Below, piece by piece: positions 8,203-14,733 of a DNA stretch of 64,000 bases. This stretch comes from Parcubacteria group bacterium GW2011_GWA2_38_13b. Its GTDB lineage: Bacteria; Patescibacteriota; Minisyncoccia; GWA2-38-13b. The DNA is taken from assembly GCA_000992445.2 (NCBI GenBank), contig LBUF02000001.1, positions 30,393 to 94,392 on the forward strand. The letters are read 5' to 3'. Each line of letters starts with the position of its first letter. Position 1 is the first letter of the stretch. The notes beneath the pieces were generated by a model, which saw only the letters and a program-made list of their open reading frames with translations, was not told the origin of the DNA and ran no database searches. Made by a program: the position numbers and the translations under genes.

Positions 8203-9224
8203 CCTTGCTCGACGACTCGCATCACAACTTGTTCTTGTGGAACCTGAATCATGCCTTGCAGTGTCTGTTGTGGAACCATTACTTGTTGACGTTTAAATTC
8301 CATTGTTAAGCCATAAGCCTTTGGAAGTTCGGCACTTTCAACAAAAGCAACTTTATATTCTTTCTTGTTTTGACTTGCGTTCATTCCAATTTCATTTTCT
8401 GGATTCCAAACCACTTTTTGTAACTCCATTTCATTGGCATATTCAGAATAAAGTTTAGACATTAAATCGGAAAGTGTTGTATCTGCATAAACTATAGATT
8501 TTACATTCAATTCTTCTTTTGCCTCTTTTCTTCCAATAAAGTATGTATGTGAATAAAGTTTTTCGGTAAACGCTTCAACAATTTTCTCAATTTGATCTTC
8601 CTTCATTGGTTCTTTGTGACTCTTGAGCAATCTTTTCGCTAAAAGACGAATCAAATTATGTGTTCGATTTACATTCCCAAGTGCAAGAGGATGAATTTGT
8701 GGATTTGACTCCATAAATTTATTAAAAATCTTTGTTAGATCTTCATCGCTTTTAATGCCAAATTTATTTTTTGCTAAATCAAAATATGAGATAACATCCT
8801 CAACAGAGATGGGAATTTTATTTTGTGGGTTTGTTGGGTCAGACGGATTAAATACATTTGCTGTTGAAGGATCAATTGGTGAAATTTCTGAAAGATCACT
8901 CATAACTATTTCGTCCGCCCCTAAAGCAATCATTGTTCCCGCACTGTGTGCTTTGTAAGGGACAATAACAGAGAAAGTATCACAATACTCTCGTATCATT
9001 GAAACGAGCCTCCAAGGCACCATAGTGTCCCCGCCTGCGGTATAAAGAAAAAGATCAATTTTAGGCACTTTCGTGCCAATTTTTCGAAGTTGCTCGCTAA
9101 CTATGGGAATAATATCCATAGCAACACGGGCATTTACAGGTCCTTGCCTATCACTTGTTATGTAGGTAATGACCTTTGAACCTCTATTTTCTTCAATTTT
9201 CTTTATGAGTTCTGCTTTTGACAT
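8193..9224 (-). CDS. ClpP-fold serine protease, SDH_sah/SppA-like
   Basis: This 343-residue protein has a ClpP/crotonase-type core. IDLFLYTAGGDTMVPWRLVSMI (residues ~56-77) is the oxyanion-type GG segment. PYKAHSAGTMIALGADEIVMS contains the probable catalytic Ser (SAG), and ISPIDPS follows as in serine-dehydrogenase-proteinase (SDH_sah) and SppA-like proteins. No transmembrane segment is evident. The C-terminal ~150 residues are helical and then Gln-rich (KRQQVMVPQQTLQGMIQ). It is the first gene of a three-gene module with an unknown protein and a membrane protein, following the restriction-modification genes. The partners suggest a membrane-linked proteolytic effector, but substrate and role are unknown. 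Confidence 0.8.
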   Translation of the reverse strand: MSKAELIKKIEENRGSKVITYITSDRQGPVNARVAMDIIPIVSEQLRKIGTKVPKIDLFLYTAGGDTMVPWRLVSMIREYCDTFSVIVPYKAHSAGTMIALGADEIVMSDLSEISPIDPSTANVFNPSDPTNPQNKIPISVEDVISYFDLAKNKFGIKSDEDLTKIFNKFMESNPQIHPLALGNVNRTHNLIRLLAKRLLKSHKEPMKEDQIEKIVEAFTEKLYSHTYFIGRKEAKEELNVKSIVYADTTLSDLMSKLYSEYANEMELQKVVWNPENEIGMNASQNKKEYKVAFVESAELPKAYGLTMEFKRQQVMVPQQTLQGMIQVPQEQVVMRVVEQGWK

Positions 9225-9265
9225 ATTAGTATGTTAGCATTTTTAACCCTTAATATCAATGATTT

Positions 9266-10021
9266 TTAATTTATTTTTTGAAACACGAAAAGGTGTTCAT
9301 GCATTATTAACAAAAAATTTGATTCCTTTGATTTCGTAACCCAAAAACCTGTTGCTTTGCAATTAAACTGTCTTTTTATTATGTCCTCTTTTAAAACAAA
9401 ACCTACTTTCAAAAATCTTTCCATGACCTTAAAAGCAAGCGGTTGATACATTTTATTTCTGCGCGTATCTCCCATTAAAATTGCACAGTATTTTCCTTTC
9501 TTTAAAACTCGAAACAATTCTTTAGCGACTTTTTCTATTTCATCAACAAAAGTGTCTATGTCGTGAATACCTGACAAATCTTCTTTAATTTTACCTTTGC
9601 TATATTTTATGATGTCAGCGTAAGGGGGATGAGTTAAAACAAAATCAATTTCATTGTCCTTAATAAAACCCATATCTCTCGCATCACACTTTACCACTCT
9701 CTGTTTTGCTTTGTTATCAACTTCAAATTCAAGAGATTTCCTCGTCCTTTCTAGCGCCTCCTCATTAACATCAATGCAAGTAATGTGGCGATTTAAAATT
9801 TTTGCTTCTATTGCAGTAGTGCCTCCACCGATCATGCAATCGAGCAAGTGATCTTTCTCTTTTGAGTAGCGTAAAATAAGATTACGGGCTACTTCGGGAG
9901 ACCAGTTTCCACGCCAGTCAGAAGTATGTGTTGCCCAATTACCACGACGAGGAAAAGCCCATACTGTTGTACATTCTAGTTCAAATTCATCTGGGTTAAG
10001 TTTCAGCTCTTTTTCAGACAT
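9266..10021 (-). CDS. DNA methyltransferase (N4-cytosine/N6-adenine type)
   Basis: This 251-residue SAM-dependent methyltransferase has motif I in LLDCMIGGGTTAIEA (about residues 58-72) and a motif IV variant in VLTHPPYADIIKYS (about 128-141), HPPY instead of the usual (D/N/S)PPY. FRVLKKGKYCAILMGDTRR matches the later strand of such enzymes. The order I-then-IV without a separate large recognition domain fits a compact beta- or gamma-type DNA methylase; the modified base cannot be told from the sequence. Its ATG directly abuts the stop codon of the predicted endonuclease, so the two are co-translated. It is the second methylase of this restriction-modification system. Confidence 0.85.
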   Translation of the reverse strand: MSEKELKLNPDEFELECTTVWAFPRRGNWATHTSDWRGNWSPEVARNLILRYSKEKDHLLDCMIGGGTTAIEAKILNRHITCIDVNEEALERTRKSLEFEVDNKAKQRVVKCDARDMGFIKDNEIDFVLTHPPYADIIKYSKGKIKEDLSGIHDIDTFVDEIEKVAKELFRVLKKGKYCAILMGDTRRNKMYQPLAFKVMERFLKVGFVLKEDIIKRQFNCKATGFWVTKSKESNFLLIMHEHLFVFQKIN

Positions 10022-10780
10022 TTAGACAATTTTATATTTTTTAGATTTAACTAATTTAATAGAATCGTAATTATTTTTATCTGTAAACTTATACTGCCAA
10101 ATTAAATACTCATCAACTCTTTTTTCAAAAAACAATAGAAAGACTTCTTTCTTTGTATGTTCTGTCCATTGTCTGTATGGATAATATAATTGTCTAATTA
10201 TTGTGTTTTTTGTAGATGAATTTTTAGCTTCTATTAGAACAATTTTATTTTTTCCTTCATAACCAGCGTCAACTTCTGTCTGGACTCCTTTTGTCTCAAT
10301 TGTGGTATTGCCAATTTTATAACTAAACTCCGGTGTGTACTTTCTTCCTCTAATTGTTAGGACAAGCGAAGGATCGTCCATGAATGTTCTGATAAGACTT
10401 GAAGCATAGGCAAAATCAAGATGTTGCATCTCAGAATTTCCAATTTTTGCCGTGTCTAAATCAAAATCGAGCTTAGTATTATAAATTTCAGCTTCACTTT
10501 TAATTTCAGGAATATCAACATACCCCTCAGCTTTTACAAGAACATATTGACCATTTTTAACTGGCAATAAGACTAACCCGTTTTCTTTCATTATTGCTGG
10601 AACACTTTCTCTCGTATCCATTTTACATAAAATCCGAACCTCTTTTTCTGTTGTACTTTTAAAATTTTGAACTGATTTTTTTATATCTTTTGCAGATAAA
10701 TAAAATGGTGATTTAGAAAAATTATGTTCTATAATTTTATTATCTTTAAATATTTTTATCCAAGAATTATTGTTAGCCAT
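10022..10780 (-). CDS. Predicted type II restriction endonuclease, PD-(D/E)XK
   Basis: This 252-residue protein lies between two DNA methylase genes. EVDAGYEGKNKIVLIEAKN shows D-x(n)-E-x-K spacing typical of the PD-(D/E)XK nuclease fold, with an upstream conserved-looking acidic TIETKG. The following helix (RQLYYPYRQWTEH) and strand (EVFLLFFEKR) match that fold. No specificity can be read. The N-terminal ~130 residues were not recognised. It starts 4 bp after the upstream Dam-like methylase and abuts the second methylase, a typical restriction-modification arrangement. The family assignment is inference from motif and position. Confidence 0.72.
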   Translation of the reverse strand: MANNNSWIKIFKDNKIIEHNFSKSPFYLSAKDIKKSVQNFKSTTEKEVRILCKMDTRESVPAIMKENGLVLLPVKNGQYVLVKAEGYVDIPEIKSEAEIYNTKLDFDLDTAKIGNSEMQHLDFAYASSLIRTFMDDPSLVLTIRGRKYTPEFSYKIGNTTIETKGVQTEVDAGYEGKNKIVLIEAKNSSTKNTIIRQLYYPYRQWTEHTKKEVFLLFFEKRVDEYLIWQYKFTDKNNYDSIKLVKSKKYKIV

Positions 10781-10784
10781 AAAT

Positions 10785-11741
10785 TTAATAGTTAGTTACC
10801 AATACCTCTGTAATTTTACCTCTTTTAGAAGCATCGGAGTTAATGGCACGACCTGCTTGTACTTTTGTAATACGGGTACCTTTAATATCGGAATAAATTT
10901 TGTTAATAAATGGCGTGTCGGAATTAGAAAGCATAACAAAACAACCTCGTTTGTGTAATTCTACAAATGAATCTCTTAGTTCAGTTTGCTCTTTATCTAA
11001 AAATCCCTCGCTAGTATATGAAGTAAATGAAGCGGTTTTACTTACGGGGTAATATGGTGGATCAAAATAAACAAAATCTCCTTTTTTGGCTTTTTTAAGC
11101 ACTTCCTTATAATCCTGTTTTTTTATCTCAACATTTTTCAATGCTTTTGATGCTTTTCTAAGATTATTTTCATCACAAATAAGTGGATTTTCATATTTTC
11201 CAAACGGAACATTAAATCCACCTCTGCTATTCACGCGATACATACCATTGAAACATGTTCTGTTTAGGTAAATAAAACGAGAAGCAATATTTAGATCAGG
11301 AAGTTTTTCTGGATTTTGTGCCCTTATTTTTAGAAAATATTCTTTATCTAGCTTATGTTTTTTGAGTGATTTTATTAAATTTTCAACATCATTTTTAATC
11401 ACATTATAAGTAATGACAAGTTCACTGTTTAAATCAGAAAGATAAGCTGTCTCAGGAAGCAGATCGAAGAATACAGCACCTCCACCGACAAATGGTTCAA
11501 AATACTTTCCGCTTTTCGGATCAAATTTTTCTGGCGGATAAAGATTCATTAAGCGAAATTGTGCAAGAAGTTGCCTTTTTCCACCAACCCATTTGACAAA
11601 AGGTTTTGGTTTTTCTGCAATAATACGAGAAGAATCTTCTATGAGATTTTTCTTATCTGCAAGCGAAAAAACTCTGTGAGCATAAATTGCATTTATGTTA
11701 AAAGTTTCTTTAATTTCTAAAATTGCTTGGTCTTTTGTCAT
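10785..11741 (-). CDS. Dam-family DNA adenine-N6 methyltransferase (D12 class)
   Basis: This 318-residue alpha-class methylase transfers methyl from SAM to adenine N6. Motif X/I region KPFVKWVGGKRQLL begins at about residue 46, EPFVGGGAVFFDLL follows, and motif IV is VYFDPPYYP. NRTCFNGMYRVNSRGGFNVPFG is the conserved D12-class segment. Many relatives recognise GATC, but the site here is not determinable. About 45 N-terminal residues precede the canonical start; they look helical, and no strong internal Met replaces the ATG. It lies 4 bp downstream of the HTH gene and upstream of the endonuclease, so protective methylation would be made first. Confidence 0.92.
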   Translation of the reverse strand: MTKDQAILEIKETFNINAIYAHRVFSLADKKNLIEDSSRIIAEKPKPFVKWVGGKRQLLAQFRLMNLYPPEKFDPKSGKYFEPFVGGGAVFFDLLPETAYLSDLNSELVITYNVIKNDVENLIKSLKKHKLDKEYFLKIRAQNPEKLPDLNIASRFIYLNRTCFNGMYRVNSRGGFNVPFGKYENPLICDENNLRKASKALKNVEIKKQDYKEVLKKAKKGDFVYFDPPYYPVSKTASFTSYTSEGFLDKEQTELRDSFVELHKRGCFVMLSNSDTPFINKIYSDIKGTRITKVQAGRAINSDASKRGKITEVLVTNY

Positions 11742-11745
11742 AGGT

Positions 11746-11958
11746 CTATTTTAGCAATTCATCGCTCGAAACACCAAGAGCTTTGGCAATATTGGAAATA
11801 GTAGAAAGCGTAGGATTTGTCTTTCCATTTTCAATATTACTTATAAAACTTCGGCTAACGCCGAGGTTTCGGACAATATCGCCCTGTGTAATGCCTTTCT
11901 CTGTTCGGATACGCTTTAGGTTCTTGCCCAATTTCGCAAATTCACTTTTCATATCCAC
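11746..11958 (-). CDS. XRE-family HTH regulator, probable controller (C) protein
   Basis: This 70-residue protein is a single lambda-Cro/C1-type helix-turn-helix: LKRIRTEKGITQGDIVRNLGVSRSFISNIENGKTNP, ending with IAKALGVSSDELL. Size and position at the head of the methylase-endonuclease operon match controller proteins that delay endonuclease expression after entry into a new host. A perfect 10-bp inverted repeat overlapping its promoter, 18-49 bp upstream of the ATG, is the likely autoregulatory operator. Stop and next ATG are 4 bp apart. Confidence 0.9.
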   Translation of the reverse strand: MDMKSEFAKLGKNLKRIRTEKGITQGDIVRNLGVSRSFISNIENGKTNPTLSTISNIAKALGVSSDELLK

Positions 11959-11975
11959 AGTATAGCATTAACATT

Positions 11976-12007
11976 TACATTATACACCAATATTATAGTA
12001 TAATGTA
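11976..12007 (-). promoter_or_regulatory. Operator palindrome and promoter of the island operon
   Basis: TACATTATAC (11976-11985) and GTATAATGTA (11998-12007) are perfect inverted arms with a 12-bp spacer. On the minus strand they overlap a TTACAT-18-TATAAT promoter. The position directly before the HTH gene fits a C-box for autoregulation. Confidence 0.7.
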
Positions 12008-12013
12008 ATAGGG

Positions 12014-12395
12014 TTTTGTCCGCCCCGAATTCCCCCAAAACAAAAAGAGGAGCAAATGGAAAATTCCTCCCCAAACCCCTCCTTTTCCATTTGCGACATC
12101 CGAATTCAAAAACAAATCAGCCGAAGTTTTGGCAAATCCTTTCCCCAAAAAATAGTTTTGCCAAAACTTCGTCCGCATTGTTCCGCCACCTGCCCGAGAC
12201 CTTGAGGGCAGAGCACCAAAGAAAAATGTCCTTTCCTTTTTCAAGAAAAATTTCACCCCCGCCAAATCAAGAAAGCAAGAGACATTTTTCTTTGGTGTTG
12301 CCGAGTGAAGCGAGGCAGTGGCGGAACGATTCATTCCACATCGGGATTTTGTTGGTAAAAAGTTCGGATTTTGTTCAGGAGACACAGCCAATTTC
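12014..12395 (-). repeat. Long inverted repeat, right arm of accessory island
   Basis: This is the inverted partner of 6667-7027, essentially identical except for ~22 additional bases near 12344-12375. It carries the same four nested palindromes. It lies between the HTH operator and the tRNA-Gln 3' end. The open frames through it in both directions are spurious. Confidence 0.92.
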
Positions 12396-12414
12396 TTAAA
12401 TACGAAATTGGCTG
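12396..12414 (+). repeat. Direct repeat, right copy (att-like), at tRNA-Gln 3' end
   Basis: TTAAATACGAAATTGGCTG matches 6659-6677 with one mismatch. Its last six bases are the CCA end, discriminator and last acceptor base of tRNA-Gln. With the adjacent AGCCAATTTC (12386-12395) it also forms a hairpin that could act as the tRNA terminator. Confidence 0.55.
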
Positions 12415-12482
12415 GGGGATAGGGATTCGGACCCCAATTAACGGCTTCAAAGGCCGCTGTCCTACCATTAGACGATCCCCCA
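12409..12482 (-). tRNA. tRNA-Gln (anticodon TTG), CCA encoded
   Basis: On the minus strand the acceptor arms TGGGGGA and TCCCCCA pair, followed by discriminator G and CCA. The anticodon arm GCGGC-CTTTGAA-GCCGT gives anticodon TTG. The T-arm is TGGGG-TCCGAAT-CCCTA. A 5' U and discriminator G are typical of bacterial tRNA-Gln. The island inverted repeat begins 14 bp beyond its 3' end. Confidence 0.95.
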
Positions 12483-12493
12483 ATATAACGAAA

Positions 12494-14164
12494 CTACTCC
12501 ACGATTTTCCCTCCAAAAATTTTCAGAGCGGACGAAACCAAATCCTTGGCTCCCTCGCTTATTTTTTGCGATAAAGTTAAGTTCTGATCTAAAACAAATT
12601 TTAATTTTATTTTTTTACCGAACACCTTCTCCAATGCCTCCTCTATTATCAATCTATTTTTCATTTCTTCCAGCCGCTCTTTGTGAAAATTATATTTTAC
12701 GGCAACAATCAAAATATTATTTTCCAATTCCCGCGGCAAAGAAGCTCCCACAAAAGCGAATAAAGAATTATTATGCGACTTAACTTCCTTCAAAACATCA
12801 TCCCAGTGATTTTTAATGCTGTCAATTGTCAATTCGCTATGCGAAGTTTTTTCTTTTATTTCCAGCACCGCTTCGTTTGAAGAAACATCTTTATTCGCGT
12901 TTATTTTATTTTCTTTATCAACGGCGTTAATACGATTATTTTTTATTGACTGCCCCTTTTCTTTCAATGGCATTGCTTTGTCGGCAACGGTTTTGGAATC
13001 GTCTGCCAAAAAATTTCCTTCCAATTCTTCAATAGCCTCCAGCGCCGCCAATTCCAATGCCATTTGCGGCAAAGGAAATTTGCGCAAATCGTCCAGGGCC
13101 TTCACGAATATATTTAAAATACCGATGAAATTTTCCGTCTTCAGTCCGATAGCCTGCGAATACGCCATTTTTTTCTGCGTATCGGTCCACTCGTCAAAAA
13201 ACCGCGCTTCTTTACCCGCTTTTTCCGCATTCAAAACATTATCGCAAAAAACGGAATCGGTTTTGCCCGAAGAACAAACCGCCATAAAAACGAGTTTTCT
13301 CAAATGACTGATCGCGTCCTGCATAAAATGCTGAATATCAATGCCCCTGTCAACCAAATCGTTTATAATCAGAAATGACGCATAACGGTCGCCACTGAAA
13401 ATTACTCCGAAAAAATCAAAAATCATTTTGCTGTCAGCAACGGCCAATATTTTCTGCACGTCTTCAAGTTCAATTTTTTTATCGCCGGAAGCGATAATCT
13501 GCCCCAATAAACTTTCCGCGTCCCTCATGCATCCGTCCGACGCAAGACCGATAAATCTCAACGCTTCTTCGCTGATTTTAGCTTTTTCGGCTTTAGCGAT
13601 TTTTTTAAGACGCTCCGTCAACCTGTCTATTCCCAAACGCTGAAAATCAAATCTTTGACAACGCGAGATAATAGTCAACGGAACTTTGTGAATTTCAGTT
13701 GTCGCCAAAATAAACAAAGCGTGCGCCGGGGGTTCTTCAAGCGTTTTAAGCAAGGCGTTAAACGATTCCTTGGTCAACATATGAACTTCATCAATGATAA
13801 AAACCTTGTACTTGAGCGAAGCGGGAACAAATCTAATACCGTCGCGCAAAGCGCGAATTTCATCTATACCGCGATTTGACGCCGCGTCTATTTCCGCAAT
13901 GTCCATCGCTTCGCCTCTTGCCACCATCCGACACGAACCGCATTTGCCACACGGTTCACCGTTCGCTAAATTTTCGCAATTAAACGCCCGTGCCAATATG
14001 CGGGCAACCGTTGTTTTCCCCGTGCCGCGCGGTCCGGTAAAAAGATAAGCATGGGAAAATTTCCCGCTGGTCAAACCGCCTTTCAAGCTGCCGATAATAT
14101 GATCTTGCCCAACCACTTCGAAAAATAATTGAGGACGATATTTGCGATATAAAACTAAAGACAT
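12494..14164 (-). CDS. dnaX: DNA polymerase III subunit gamma/tau
   Basis: This 556-residue clamp-loader AAA+ ATPase places the sliding clamp on DNA. YRKYRPQLFFEVVGQDHI is the conserved N-terminus. Walker A is GPRGTGKT (about residues 43-50). A zinc finger follows (CENLANGEPCGKCGSCR), then Walker B IIDEVHML and sensor/arginine-finger ISRCQRFDF. The C-terminal ~180 residues are low-complexity and charged, then a globular tail, as in tau. It starts 2 bp after the stop of the GtrA-like gene, so the two are likely co-transcribed. It ends 11 bp from the tRNA-Gln 5' end. Confidence 0.95.
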   Translation of the reverse strand: MSLVLYRKYRPQLFFEVVGQDHIIGSLKGGLTSGKFSHAYLFTGPRGTGKTTVARILARAFNCENLANGEPCGKCGSCRMVARGEAMDIAEIDAASNRGIDEIRALRDGIRFVPASLKYKVFIIDEVHMLTKESFNALLKTLEEPPAHALFILATTEIHKVPLTIISRCQRFDFQRLGIDRLTERLKKIAKAEKAKISEEALRFIGLASDGCMRDAESLLGQIIASGDKKIELEDVQKILAVADSKMIFDFFGVIFSGDRYASFLIINDLVDRGIDIQHFMQDAISHLRKLVFMAVCSSGKTDSVFCDNVLNAEKAGKEARFFDEWTDTQKKMAYSQAIGLKTENFIGILNIFVKALDDLRKFPLPQMALELAALEAIEELEGNFLADDSKTVADKAMPLKEKGQSIKNNRINAVDKENKINANKDVSSNEAVLEIKEKTSHSELTIDSIKNHWDDVLKEVKSHNNSLFAFVGASLPRELENNILIVAVKYNFHKERLEEMKNRLIIEEALEKVFGKKIKLKFVLDQNLTLSQKISEGAKDLVSSALKIFGGKIVE

Positions 14165-14166
14165 AT

Positions 14167-14619
14167 TTAATTACCTTTATTGCGAAACACAATGAATTTA
14201 TACCAGAAAAAATTCCAGAAAAGGGAAAGGACGGTGGCAAAAATTTTTCCTAAATTAAGCCACAGCGTCTCGTTAATACCGAATAACGGATCAAAAAAAT
14301 TAACAAAACAATACACTGCTCCCGTATTTATTCCCATACCCAAAAAAGTGAAAATAACAAATAAAAAACCCTCTTTCGCGGTATTATTTTTTTCGGTTTT
14401 TTTAAATGCCCAGTATTTATTTAAAAAATAACTATTCACCATAGCAATGCCCGTAGCGACTATATTAAAAACAGCTACCGGCCACCCGATTGCTATGCCG
14501 AAAAACCAAACCAGAATATTCAATATGCCGAAATCTATACCCGTATTCAACAAACCAACGGCAACAAAACGAAAAAACTGAAAAATACTTTTATTTTTTA
14601 TTGATAAAATATTTCGCAT
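14167..14619 (-). CDS. GtrA-family membrane protein
   Basis: This 150-residue protein has four predicted transmembrane segments. FFRFVAVGLLNTGIDFGILNIL is the characteristic GtrA N-terminus (F-x-x-V-G-x-x-x-T-x-x-D), and NSYFLNKYWAFK is the conserved NxxxNRxWTF-type motif. GtrA proteins are thought to move lipid-linked sugars across the membrane for cell-surface polysaccharide modification. The location upstream of dnaX is not informative about substrate. Confidence 0.88.
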   Translation of the reverse strand: MRNILSIKNKSIFQFFRFVAVGLLNTGIDFGILNILVWFFGIAIGWPVAVFNIVATGIAMVNSYFLNKYWAFKKTEKNNTAKEGFLFVIFTFLGMGINTGAVYCFVNFFDPLFGINETLWLNLGKIFATVLSLFWNFFWYKFIVFRNKGN

Positions 14620-14638
14620 AAAGTTTTTGTTAAATTAC

Positions 14639-14729
14639 CTTGAATTACGAAATGTTTAGATTTGAATTTTCGCGCCCCGTCCCGCAGTACTGCGGGACGG
14701 GGCGCGAAGAAAGCATTTTGTAATTCAAG
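14639..14729. repeat. Giant hairpin with perfect 40-bp GC-rich palindrome
   Basis: TTCGCGCCCCGTCCCGCAGT is followed at once by its exact reverse complement (14669-14708). It is enclosed by outer arms CTTGAATTACGAAATG (14639-14654) and CATTTTGTAATTCAAG (14714-14729), with one mismatch. It lies between the TraD-like ATPase stop and the GtrA gene. It could terminate transcription or be a REP-like mobile palindrome. Confidence 0.85.
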
Positions 14730-14733
14730 AAAA

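Noticed and set aside
11993-12399. ORFs in both directions inside the island arms (also 6671-7041)
   Set aside because: They arise from the near-identical palindromic repeat, overlap on both strands and show no family pattern. The repeat, not a protein, explains them.
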